Assembly (NCBI GenBank): GCA_033675265.1
Contig: JAUJYZ010001134.1
Location: forward strand, 186,001-250,000
Origin: Actinostola sp. cb2023
Lineage: Eukaryota > Cnidaria > Anthozoa > Actiniaria > Actinostolidae
Direction of reading: 5' to 3'
Length of the DNA: 64,000 nt
Shown: piece by piece, positions 22,418-33,470 of the stretch
Position numbering within the stretch: the stretch's first letter is position 1
How the letters are laid out: every line of letters starts with the position of its first letter
Translations under genes and position numbers: made by a program
Notes under the pieces: model-generated
Told to the model about the DNA's origin: nothing
Seen by the model: only the letters and a program-made list of their open reading frames with translations
Databases searched by the model: none

Positions 22418-22866
22418 AAGAGGATATTTTTTTACGAACGCGCGTATTGAGCGCCAAAAACCAATAGCATGGAGAATACGTTTTGTACAAGGCTAAAACT
22501 GCTTTAGCAAAGAGTTCAAGGTATTTGTGATGGTTTTTGAACGGTAAAAGTGAAATTAGAGTGTTAATCCAAAGTGAAAATTTGATTTGAAAACTGTCCA
22601 CATGGGCTAGATCAGTATATTTGCTAGTATTGCTGATGTTTTCCCCTGAATTACCTCAAATTTGAAACAAAAAGTAGGTAAATGGCTTTGTACAACGCTA
22701 AAACAGCTTTAGGCAGACAATTTACTTTGTTTTTAATAGTTTGTGCTTAATTAAAATAAAATTAGAGTGTTAATCCAAAGCGAAAATCGATATTCAAACT
22801 GTCCAAAAGGGCTGGTTTTTGGCGCTTTTGGCGGATATTACGCGATGTTGAAATAAATATCCTCTT
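22418..22866. repeat. MITE family 'AAGAGGATAT', copy 1
   Basis: The ends aagaggatat and atatcctctt are inverted and embedded in ttaagagg / cctcttaa. Internal subunits are also inverted (gcgccaaaaacc near the left, ggtttttggcgc near the right). A shorter copy in the opposite orientation lies at 32409-32576. Confidence 0.75.
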
Positions 22867-23721
22867 AATATAATTCATTTTGCTCGACGCGGGATCCCTG
22901 TGGTGAAACCACAAAATATTTTATCCTCATTTTTGGCATGTTCCACCGAAGGGATTTTTGAGGACTTTCAGTATGTTGTTTAGGTAACCCATCTTGGTTG
23001 AATAGCGATGAGAAACTTTCTGTTGCAATTTGTTCCAACTTGACCCCCAAAATTTCATAGGATGACTGGAATACAAGCAAAAACGTACTGCAGCATAGGC
23101 TTGTATTTGAGGCCACCAGAAACGTCGAGGATGGATATCTAGCACACAAATAGTGTAAGAAATGGACTGTTCCTGAAGAAATCTGTGCACCTGAGATACA
23201 AGGGCTAGCAGCGGGAAGACGTAATAAGGTCTTTCGAAAATCACAGGCTGTAGCGATAGATGAGGATGGCGATTGAGCAAATACATTGACTACAGACGTA
23301 CCCGGTGTCGGATATGGCAAAATGAATGGCATGACGGAACCATATAGTGCGGTCTGAGCATTGGACGGAAAGGCCATGAGATCGGCGGAGTGGGGACCAA
23401 AATGTGACTGTATTTCACTCCAAGCTGTCAGGGGAAAGCTTGGCATCTTGCAGGGAAAGGGTACGAGATGGACTGTCGGCTCGGTTGTCGTTGGTGGGGA
23501 CATAGAAAAGATTGACTTGAACATTGTGTTTTACACTGACCCAGAAGAGCTTCTTGAGGGCCTCACAGAGCTGGTGGGATTTTGAACCTTGTCGGTTCCA
23601 AACATGGATGAGTACTTGACTATCCGTGTGAACGTCTACCCAACGGTTGTCTATTTTTTCGCCTAATGACTCCAACACGTTGACCAAGGACCGCCATGGC
23701 AAAAAACTTTGCCTTGTAATC
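22867..23721 (-). pseudogene. DIRS-like retroelement RNase H/downstream fragment
   Basis: Reading down the minus strand: RWVDVHTDSQVLIHVWNRQG, NVQVNLFYVPTNDNRADSPSR (RNase H with its Asp, and the NRADSPSR end), IQSHFGPHSADLMAFPSNAQ, FILPYPTPGTSVVNVFAQS, then in another frame FERPYYVFPLLALVSQV and DIHPRRFWWPQIQAYA. That string follows RNase H in DIRS-type tyrosine-recombinase retroelements. At least two frameshifts are present. The RT and recombinase parts are missing. Its upstream edge coincides with the point where the neighbouring gene loses its family sequence (about 23721). Confidence 0.6.
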
Positions 23722-26487
23722 ACCTTTCAAGTACTGTTTTCCTTCCTTGAGTGATCTTTCCCAGACTCTGGCTGTTGTCTTGGAGAGACCTCTATCCACC
23801 AAGTGCTCTACCATTTCACAAAGATCGTCGAATCCTTTTGTCCCTTCGGCAGCTACATAATCTAAGCCTTGTAGTGACTTCCTGACAGTGGCAGAGCAGG
23901 ATGATAATATGCGCAGCATAGTGCTGGGTCCAAATGGGGTAAAGCCAGTCTCCTGACAGAACTGCTGGTACTGTTTTACCAGTCGATTGGGAATCACTGT
24001 TCTTATCACATTTGGTGTCTCAAGGACTTTGCCAGAAGAAAGTTTGAGATATCGCTGCCCAAAAGGAAGATCTTGCACGACATGGGGGCTTGTAATGAAA
24101 GCCAAGAAGTGATCCAACTGTGTCAGTTCCACTCTCAGTCTTGGGCTTTTCATCGATGAAATCGTGGCCCCACGGCCAAACTCTAATGTGTGACGTCTTG
24201 CCATTAGAAACCTGTATTCTGTCAACCCTGGTATGTAGCGCTGGATCCGCTTGAAGGTCACCCGATCTGCCATGATTGACAAAATCTGTCGTCTTGTTTC
24301 CCAGGTCGAGGCATTGCAGTAAGACTCAGCAAGGGCTTCAAGGTAAAGTTTTTCTTCTGGAAGTTCATCAGATATCCCCAGTTCTTTTTCGACTGAGCCA
24401 GAGTCTCTCAACGCCTCCCACAAGGGAGCTGCATCACCAGGCGCCATCACGTTCAATGTCGCGACCACCATGCAACTTGCTTTAGAGATATGCTTTTTCT
24501 TCGTCTTTTCTGTCGCTTCATCCCATTTCTTCTTGTACGGTCCAACTGTAGCAACGTCACAAGATTGCAAAAACTCATTCAAAAGCAACTGCTTATTGAC
24601 TTGAGTGCGAGTGGGTTGCGCGCCATTGGAGCTTTCAACACCGCTGCCGCTACTACTTCCTTGGGATTCTGGTGGTTCGTAAATGCTGACATCTTCCAGA
24701 GTTAAATTCGCCATAGTATCAGTCAGCTTTTCAACAACGTCTTGCTTCTCGTCATGCACAGCCTCAATAACCTAAAGCAGAAAAACAGTTAAGCAACAAA
24801 AAGGACTCCTTACAAAATATTTCAGTTTTAATTGAACTGCCGCTAGAAATCAAATGGTTAGCATTAGATACCAGCTCTTAGAGCAATATGCAAGCTTTGG
24901 GATTGGGGCGTTGCTATACGGGGCATTTCTAAAGAATGTTCAGCGTTCCAACAACCGGACCGGCAGAGCAACCAACTACTGGAGCGCAAAGCAGTCATTT
25001 GTTTCTCACCGGGATGGTTTCTGCTGCTTCTGCAGTGGCAGAGGAACATTCTTCCCACTCTGCACTCAGAGTTTCTGAGGCGGACCGTTCCTGCATTGGA
25101 GTCTGAATGGACGTTTCCTGTAGCTTCCTTCTACACTGCTTGCATATCACTACAATAAATTTACATTTATCATTATAATAGCTAAAACGCTTTTTTTAAA
25201 CAACGCATAGCATACTTACGTGATGCAACAGGAAGAAGCACGTTGGTGATAGCAAAGAACCGTCGGGACTGGGAGAGGGTAATGCCGCGCTCCCCCTTCA
25301 CTGCAGATTGGTGTGACGCCCACTCACTTGGTGCAGCACAGGTTCTCTTGCTAGAGCGCCATCTGATGCCATACTTGTCTCGATGCCTCGGACATATCGT
25401 CGTGTCTAAGTGCGTCTTACTGACATCAAATATGCCTTCGAAGACATAAAGGAAATGCAAAGGTGGCTGAATGTCAATCAGGGACTGATTGCTTAAAGTG
25501 CGGTTACCCTGTGTTAACCTTAACCCACGAATAACAGAGGCGTTTTCGTATGAGTGGGGAATTTAACGTACGGTGCCGTGCCGTATTCAAAGAGTTTGAA
25601 TGGATTTGATGCGTGTGCACGCTTTTTGATTGGTTCAGAAAGGAAGCCATTTGAGTGTCACGGCACCGTAGATTTCCCACTCATAGGAAAACGACTCTTA
25701 TGAATGGAAAGTAAATGAACAAGCGCTCTGATTGACTGAGAGAAATTTGACTCTAAAGCAGGATTTAGATATAGGCTATTCTTAATGTTCAGAAAAGCCG
25801 AGTTGTGTAATGTGCACATTTCGTACAAATGATTACAAGAGCCCGACATTTACGAGCTGATCTAACCACAGGTAGCCCAAGCTAAAAATATTCAACGGGG
25901 AAAAAAATGAACGAAATTCCCTTTTTAACTCGTGGATTGAAAATCCTCGAGTTATTGGTGTGGGCCTGAATATGCTAATGTGTCACAGAGTTACCGGTCC
26001 CGCTTCCCACTCGATTTCATAAGAATAGAAAATAAAGAGATGCGGCTCATAGTCTAGAATGTAACCAACCGGCAAAATTAGCTTGCTGTGCGTAACGGCC
26101 CTCGAGGGGAGGAGAATAAGGGAAAGGTCAGGGGGAGAGGAGGAGAGAGTGCTATGTATAATATGTCGTGCTTTTAGGGCAACACACGCTAGACGTGGGC
26201 CCCACGTGGGCTAGACAGTACATTGATCACAGCTTTAATATTGGCGCGCGTACTGCGCTGATGAAGTGTACGTAATACGTATGACATAATTTTACCCACA
26301 TACCTGCTCTGGCCAATAAAAGTTTGGCCTCAGATTCCAGAGAGGAGTCCCTAACTTGAAATGCCTTGAGGTGATTTCGAATATCTTTCTCGCACTTTCC
26401 AACTAAAACGCACAGCGCATTGGCTGGGTTGTCAATACTGGGACCACAGTCACCTCCAACGTATCTCGCATAACTACAGGAAGCCAT
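23722..26487 (-). CDS. Uncharacterised cnidarian-type multi-exon gene, 3' end replaced
   Basis: Exons 26304-26487, 25220-25435, 25010-25149 and 24771 downward join in phase. Exon 1 starts MASCSYARYVGGDCGPSID (conserved start, Cys-rich). Exon 2 carries CPRHRDKYGIRWR...CAAPSEW and VKGERGITLSQS, a probable zinc-binding module. Exon 3 starts VICKQCRRKLQ. Exon 4 encodes TWETRRQILSIMADRVTFKR, DHFLAFITSPHVVQDLPFGQ and SATVRKSLQGLDYVAAEG, blocks I associate with a large, unnamed family in corals and anemones. After KQYLKGDYK, at about 23721, the frame runs into an antisense-free DIRS-like RNase H sequence read in the wrong frame (to 23620), so the native C-terminus is lost. Function unknown. Confidence 0.6.
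25540..25698. repeat. MITE family 'cgttttcgtatgagtggg', copy A
   Basis: gaggcgttttcgtatgagtg and the complement of cactcataggaaaacgactc are inverted ends; the interior has nested inverted cacggtac/gtaccgtg-like words. The same family occurs at 45825-46031. Confidence 0.7.
25860..26220. other. No gene; half of a hAT-like MITE end at 25868
   Basis: ccacaggtagcccaagcta at 25867-25886 matches the terminus of the 42915-43085 MITE, but no opposite end is found. The remainder is unremarkable. Confidence 0.4.
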
Positions 26488-27587
26488 TCCAGCAGAGGCA
26501 GAGAGACAGATGATATCTAAGGTAAGCTAACTCATGAGTACTCTCGTCTTTACATCACAGTGGTTGGATCTGGACTTACCGGGAAATGTTCGCAAGTCTT
26601 CGCGAGTAATGTGTAACCTATCACGTGATCGTGAGTGACAGTAAAAATGTTTACATATCCTGGACCTGACTTACTGGCTCAACAATTATTTATTTGCTCA
26701 CTATCTACTACAAGAAATCGACTGTAAACGGTAAGAAGGACATTATAGGGTTTGCTTTCTTATATTTGATATGATATTTTGCTTGCACTTGTCATTTGCA
26801 AGACAGAGAACGGTTTGTTTATAAAACTACTGAAATGAAAATTAGCATTAATTTCAAAATAGCACTCAATAATGTCGCAAAATGGCTCGTTTTGTAGGTA
26901 AAATCGATCTAATACTTGACTTTATGATTTACAATATGCAAAGAATAATGGTTAGTGGAAAATTGTTCAAATGGAGTGCCAAGTTTTGCAGTTTAGGATG
27001 TTATTCTGTTGATAGCGTGAAAGGTCAGAAGGTCGCTCATTTCGTCAAGTGTGTTGTTTCCGGGACGCTCTAAAAATGCGGATTTTAATTTACCCCAAAA
27101 TTTTCTTCAGCCAAATCCTAGTTGAAGGAATGGTTTTTCCGCAAAATATAGTCTTGATTACCAAAGCGATGTACCAGTGTGGGTTCTTAGCCTCGGAATC
27201 TCGACCAAATTTTGCCGTGAGACATTACGTACGCGAGGCATAAATCTGAAAAATCTGTCAAAAATTAAGTTTCGAGTTACAGTTAATTCTAACAGCGGTA
27301 TCCCACAGAGAAAAGATGGTGCTGTTGTCCTATTGTTAATTGTTTTTGCAGATGAGCTAAAATTTCTCTCTGCGCGCTCCCGAAAAGTCGCGATTTTGGT
27401 GTTGATTTTGACCGCTCCTAAGCGATAAATGGAAAAAATTGTGCCAAAAATTAAATTAAAATCCAAACGACCTAAAATGTACATATTTGGAAACAGTAAC
27501 CAAAAGCCTTTATTGTGGCATACTTTTTGGAAATTCGGATTTTTCTATACTTCCAACCTATACGTGATAGTTACGGAAACCCTCTCT
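26488..27587. other. No gene recognised
   Basis: This interval includes the presumed promoter of the minus-strand gene at 26487. The short frames have no recognisable motif. Confidence 0.45.
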
Positions 27588-28397
27588 CAAGAGCCACTGC
27601 CTCTAAATATCGAGAATCGGCGGACAGTTGCGAAAAATCGAATTTCATTTTATTTCACCAATAGAACCCCTTTGGTGTATCATTTCCAAAAATAGTATCG
27701 AAAACTTAAAGAGCTTTTTATTTTCTTCAAAATTGGAGAAAGTCGAAATTCCCTCAAAATAGCCTTCGGCCGACGATGACGCGAAGCGAAAATTAAGCAT
27801 TTTCGATGTGTTCGCGTAGAAAAACCGACAGTTGTACGAAACTAATATTTTGCTACATACAAAGGTGTTATTTCCTCTTTCCAAAACACTAAAAATCTCT
27901 TTGGGATTTTGAATCTAACTATTTCTTTAGATCTCTAATTGAGATGCTATCGTAGCATCTGAACGAACGCGTAAAAATTACCTATTTTCAAATCCATCAA
28001 ACGCTTCTTGGTACATGGAGTTTGAGCTTAAAAATATATGTATCTTAAAGCTATACCATTGAACATGACTGTGTATAAATATTATTGATGCAGCTCTAAA
28101 ACTCTTCCGGTGGGAAGCGTAAACACAGAGCATATTTTTACCATTTGGTAATACGATACACGTGCATAATGAGACATGAAATTGACAACACGTTTTTAAA
28201 AACACAAGAAATAAATACAACAAAATATACCAAGTTGCAAATATGCTTTGAGTTGTCTTTATTGTTTCTAGGGATTAAATTTATTTCATTTTCTAGATCA
28301 GATCAAAACATAATCTCACTGAAATTATACAGATCGATATCCCAGTTTTTTTAGGGAAACTGATTTGTCCCACCCAAATGACTGCCAAATCATAACA

Positions 28398-29940
28398 GAC
28401 CCGGTTAACACCACACGGTGAATACGGACTCCGGTTAATACAGACACCGGTTAATACGGACACCGGTTAATACGGACACCGGTTAATACGGACCCGGTTA
28501 ATACGGACACCGGTTAATACGGACACCGGTTAATACGGACACCGGTTAATACGGACACCGGTTAATACGAACACCGGCCAACACCAGTTAAATAGACACA
28601 CCGGTTAATACGGACACCGGTTAATACGGACATCGGTTAATACGGACACCGGTTAATACGGACACCGGTTAATCTGGAAACCGGTTAATCTGGACACCGG
28701 TTAATCTGGACACCGGTTAATACGGACACTGATTAATACGGACACCGGTTAATCTGGACACCGGTTAATCTGGACACCGGTTAATTCGGGCACTGATTAA
28801 TATGGACACCGGTTAATACGGACACCGGTTAATACGGACACCGGTTAATACGGACACCGGCCAACAGCAGTTAAATAGACACACCGGTTAATACGGACAT
28901 CGGTTAATACGGACACCGGTTAATCTGGACACCGGTTAATCTGGACACCGGTTAATTCGGACACTGATTAATACGGACACCGGTTATTACGCACACCGGT
29001 TAATACGCACACCGGTTAATACGCACACCGGTTAATACGCACACCGGTTAATACGCACACCGGTTAATACGGACATCGGTTAATACGGACATCGGTTAAT
29101 CTGGACACCGGTTAATCTGGACACCGGTTAATCTGGACACCGGTTAATACGGACATCGGTTAATACGCACACCGGTTAATACGGACACCGGTTAATACGG
29201 ACACCGGTTAATACGCACACCGGTTAATACGTACACCGGTTAATACGAACACCGGCCAACACCAGTTAAATAGACACACCGGTTAATACGGACATCGGTT
29301 AATACGGACACCGGTTAATCCGGACAACGGTTAATCTGGACACCGGTTAATCTGGACACCGGTTAATACGCACACCGGTTAATACGCACACCGGTTAATA
29401 CGCACACCGGTTAATACGGACACCGGTTAATATGGACACCGGTTAATCTGGACACCGGTTAATCTGGACACCGGTTAATCTGGACACCGGTTAATACGGA
29501 CACCGGTTAATACGGACACCGGTTAATACGGACACCGGTTAATACGCACACCGGTTAATACGGACACCGGTTAATCTGGACACCGGTTAATGCGGACACT
29601 GATTAATACGGACATCGGTTAATACGGACACCGGTTAATACGGACACCGGTTGATACGGACACCGATTTAATACGAACACCGGCCAACACCAGTTAAATA
29701 GACACACCGGTTAATACGGACACCAGTTAATCTGGACACCGGTTAATACAGACACCGATTAATACGGATATCGGTTAATACGCACACCGGCTAATACGGA
29801 CACCAGTTAATTTGGACACCGGTTAATACAGACATCGGTTAATACGGACACCGGTTAATCTGGACACCGTGAATACGGACACCGGTTAATCTGGACACCG
29901 GTTAATACGGACACAGGTTGATCTGGACACCAGTATTACA
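28398..29940. repeat. 16-bp satellite (accggttaatacggac), ~95 copies
   Basis: The head-to-tail unit is ggttaatacggacacc. Variants (taatctggacacc, taatacgcacacc, catcggttaatacgg) come in local blocks. A distinctive interruption (cggccaacaccagttaaata) recurs near 28575, 28858, 29251 and 29685, marking higher-order duplication by unequal exchange. The length may be under-assembled. Confidence 0.95.
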
Positions 29941-29943
29941 TTA

Positions 29944-30175
29944 TATCAATACAATGGAACCTCGTTATTACGGACACCATCGGGGCCATAGAAAGTGTCC
30001 GAATTACATTTTATCAATACAATAGAACCTCGTTATTACATACACCATCGGGGCCATAGAAAATGTCCGTATTACATTATATCAATACAATAGAACCTTG
30101 TTATTACAGACACCATCGGGGCCATAGAAAGTGTCCGTATTACATTATATCAATACCAATATCAATTGAACCGGT
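29944..30175. repeat. Three tandem pogo/Tigger-end-like units (~67 bp)
   Basis: gaacctcgttattacggaca followed by ccatcggggccatagaaagt and gtccg recurs three times. The gaacctcg...gtccg layout resembles the terminal inverted repeats of pogo/Tigger elements. It shares ttaatacggacacc-like text with the adjacent 16-bp satellite. Confidence 0.6.
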
Positions 30176-30214
30176 GTCCGTGGTGTCCTACCCTGCGAGC
30201 AGAGGTTCTTTCAT

Positions 30215-30357
30215 ATTATTTCATAGTATTTTTCATTATTATACATTATTATTATTGTTATTTATAACTATTGATTAGGGCTCCTATTGATAACAGTGTA
30301 TTATATACACTGAAGGGACAACCCTGTTTAAATAAAGGTTTATTCATTCATTCCATG
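30215..30357 (+). repeat. LINE 3' tail (aaataaaggtttattcattc)
   Basis: The segment ends in aataaaggtttattcattcattc, the simple-repeat 3' end typical of CR1/L2-like LINEs. It is 5' truncated, and no coding part remains. Confidence 0.4.
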
Positions 30358-31281
30358 TTCACTGGTCTCGATCAAACCGATACTAGTACATGCCGTGACA
30401 TAAAAGGAATGAAATCCAAAACCACTTGACATTTATCAGAAGATCAAATCAGTTAAAAATTCATCCCTAGAAACAATATAGACAACTCAAAGCATATTTA
30501 CAACTTGGTATATTTTGTTGTATTTATTTCTAGTGTTATTAAAAACGTTGTGTTGTCAATTTCATGTCTCATTATGCACGTGTAGCGTATTACCAAATGG
30601 TAAAAATATGCTCTGTGTTTACGCTTCCCACCGGAAGAGTTTTAGAGCTGCATCAATAATATTTATACACAGTCATGTTCAATGGTAAAGTTTTAAGATA
30701 CATTTATTTTTAAGCTCAAACTCCATGTACCAAGAAGCGTTTGATGGATTTGAAAATAGGTAATTTTTGCGCGTTCGTTCAGATGCTACGATAGCATCTC
30801 AATTAGAGATCTAAAGAAATAGTTAGATTCAAAATCCCAAAGAGATTTTTAGTGTTTTGGAAAGAGGAAATAACACCTTTGTATGTAGCAAAATATTAGT
30901 TTCGTACAACTGTCGGTTTTTCTACGCGAACACATCGAAAATGCTTAATTTTCGCTTCGCGTCATCGTCGGCCGAAGGCTATTTTGAGGGAATTTCGACT
31001 TTCTCCAATTTTGAAGAAAATAAAAAGCTCTTTAAGTTTTCGATACTATTTTTGGAAATGGTACACCAAAGGGGTTCTATTGGTGAAATAAAATGAAATT
31101 CGATTTTTCGCAACTGTCCGCCGATTCTCGATATTTAGAGGCAGTGGCTCTTAAGAAAGGTATAACGGTCGCTGCTAACTACCTAAGCTAACTACCTAAG
31201 CACAAAACAGAAAGCCAACGGCTGAATATTAAATTAGAAAAGTTATAAACTTGGGACGCCACAAGGTGTGCTATAAAACGG

Positions 31282-31509
31282 CTAGAAAGTTAAGCTGAAA
31301 CCGGTATCAAATATGGGCCAAAATATTACCTCTAGTTCTCCAACAGCGGGTTGGTCGGGTTCTGCAGCTTCCTGGCGGACCTCTACGATATCACGGACAG
31401 CCACAGCTGGCGGATTTGGGAATTGCTCTTGCTCGGCCATTGTACCTTCATGCAATTGTAGTGCTCCTTGTAAATCTCGTCCGAAGTGACACGATGTTCG
31501 TTTGCTCAC
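31282..31509 (-). CDS. Possible exon, unknown protein
   Basis: The ATG at 31509 opens MSKRTSCHFGRDLQGALQLH, then MAEQEQFPNPPAVAVRDIVE to AVGELE, with a plausible donor (gag/gtaata) at about 31330. It is compositionally protein-like (Glu/Pro/Val-rich), but no family is recognised and no partner exon is found. Confidence 0.25.
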   Translation of the reverse strand: MSKRTSCHFGRDLQGALQLHEGTMAEQEQFPNPPAVAVRDIVEVRQEAAEPDQPAVGELEVIFWPIFDTGFSLTF

Positions 31510-31711
31510 TCAGATTTTATAGGTGTTTGGGTAAGACGGCTGAGTATAGCGTGAACATACTGTAGTTTTATAATTATCTACTTCTGTGATAAACATCGCT
31601 CAATTTGCGTATGGTAACAAGAAATTCCGAAGATTATGACTTCGAGCTAAGTGTAACTTTAACATTTGGGTACATGTTTTTGCAATATAAACTAAGTCTG
31701 TAGTGTATTAC

Positions 31712-31871
31712 TATAATATTCCTACATTTGTATGAAGTACGTACGCACAGTTGCTCACATTGCTCCAACTACTTTATTCACCCAAACCCAATCTCCTGAT
31801 ATACAATCAATCACGTGCATGCATGGCTCCTATTACACAATTACATGTACACTATTTATGTAAACACTATA
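31712..31871 (-). repeat. Gypsy 3' LTR
   Basis: 160 bp, ends TATA...TATA, one mismatch to 52079-52238. The adjacent purine tract (minus-strand AAAGGAGGGA at 31872-31882) is the polypurine tract. Confidence 0.85.
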
Positions 31872-31913
31872 TCCCTCCTTTGACCGGACTCAGACCTTAT
31901 CTATATACTATAA

Positions 31914-33230
31914 CCAAGGGCACTAGAACCGAAAATTTGGGTTGATTTGCTTAGTTGTTCTTTGAATAATTGGTTTGATAATAAATATAGCACTACTTAG
32001 CTGAAATCCTGCCTTGATAAGTCCTATTTTGCTGCTAATAAGCGTCTTGAATGTCCACGTACAACATACGATCTTTCAGCCGTTTGAATCGGTTGTTTAC
32101 GCTATCAGGCTTTACCGCTGTACTAGCGTACCAGGCACCGCCGGCGTCTGTTAACCATTTAAAATAAGCTTACTTAATAAGTTAATGCGATTCGCCTTCC
32201 GCACCCTAAAATAGAAGGGGTAGGAAACAAACCTTGGTTCCTTTGTTCATCCGTCTGCTCGTATAATTGGATTACCTTGGCAGTACCTAGGGCAGTTTGT
32301 TTACGTAGCGATGACAGATTTGACTTCGGCCCAGTGAACAAACGTGTCCCGAAGGCAGACTTCGTTAGGCTCGGTTTTTGTAACACGATGCGGACAGGGT
32401 TTTTGATAAAGAGGATATGCATAATATCCGCCAAAAGCGCCTTTACTAGTCAAAAAACCATCACAAATAACTTGAACTCTTTGCTAAAGCAGTTTTAGTC
32501 TTGTACAAAACGTATTTTCCAGCCTATTGTTTTTGGCGCTCAATACGCGCATTCGTAAAAAAATGTCCTCTTAAAATGCATGTTTAGTAGTCTTTAATAA
32601 TACAAAACAGGATTCGGGTTCCAAAAGAGAAAGAAAGCAAAAAGAACAAATAGATACTATTATTGAATGGATAGATGTTTGGCAGTTTAGTTGAACGATA
32701 TGACCTCCACAACAGAGCGTCACAGCAGGATTGCATTTTAATACGAATCTGTCATCGTGTTACAAAAACCGAGCCTAACGAAGTCTGCCTTCGGGACACG
32801 TTTGTTCACTTGGGCCGAAGTCAAATCTGTCATCGCTACGTAAACAAACTGCCCTAGGTACTGCCAAGGTAATCCAATTATACGAGCAGACGGATGAACA
32901 AAGGAACCAAGGTTTGTTTCCTACCCCTTCTATTTTAGGGTGCGGAAGGCGAATCGCATTAACTTATTAAGTAAGCTTATTTTAAATGGTTAACAGACGC
33001 CGGCGGTGCCTGGTACGCTAGTACAGCGGTAAAGCCTGATAGCGTAAACAACCGATTCAAACGGCTGAAAGATCGTATGTTGTACGTGGACATTCAAGAC
33101 GCTTATTAGCAGCAAAATAGGACTTATCAAGGCAGGATTTCAGCTAAGTAGTGCTATATTTATTATCAAACCAATTATTCAAAGAACAACTAAGCAAATC
33201 AACCCAAATTTTCGGTTCTAGTGCCCTTGC
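31914..33230. mobile_element. 1.3-kb near-perfect palindrome (foldback element) inside gypsy
   Basis: The arms 31914-32393 and 32752-33230 are inverted copies of about 480 bp with very few differences; the termini ccaagggcactagaacc and its complement face outward. The flanks tataa / tataa suggest a 5-bp target duplication. The ORFs in the arms are mirror frames without motifs. The loop holds an AAGAGG-type MITE (32409-32576). Confidence 0.8.
32409..32576. repeat. MITE family 'AAGAGGATAT', copy 2 (inverted, internally deleted)
   Basis: The ends aagaggatatgcataatatc and tgtcctctt match copy 1 (22418-22866) in reverse orientation, with about 280 bp of the interior missing. Confidence 0.75.
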
Positions 33231-33470
33231 TATAACTAATCAATTAAACAATCAAGATACTTTGCTATTGAATACAACTATTTTCTGGAAAAAAACAGTA
33301 AAACCAACAAAACAATGTTCAAAGTCAAGTCTTTGTATAATGTCCATGACACAGGTAAATATGTAAAATCTATGGTACAAAGTCCCTTAGATAAGGTGGA
33401 GCATGTCGCTCCCTGACTGGTCGCTCCACTGGTACCTGAGCCGGAACTGGCTCTGGGTCAGGAGCTTGAT

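Larger units (their letters stand above)
27588..31152. mobile_element. Large foldback element with satellite core
   Basis: The left arm (about 27588-28275) and right arm (about 30464-31152) are nearly identical inverted copies of about 690 bp. A 79-codon frame beginning MERGNNTFVC appears at 27884 (minus) and 30857 (plus). Between them lie a 16-bp satellite, three pogo-like end copies and a LINE 3' tail. No transposase is present. A clear target duplication was not identified. It could be a Foldback-type transposon or an inverted duplication that captured a satellite. Confidence 0.75.

Noticed and set aside
27645..27884. 79-codon ORF present twice (27645-27884 and 30857-31096)
   Set aside because: It is duplicated only because it lies in the foldback arms; no motif or codon signal.
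28398..29940. 16-bp array as a CRISPR or protein-coding repeat
   Set aside because: No spacers, and stop codons in the frames (taa in each unit); it is a simple satellite.
32174..32434. Mirror ORFs in the 31.9-33.2 kb palindrome
   Set aside because: They arise from the inverted repeat and have no protein-like features.
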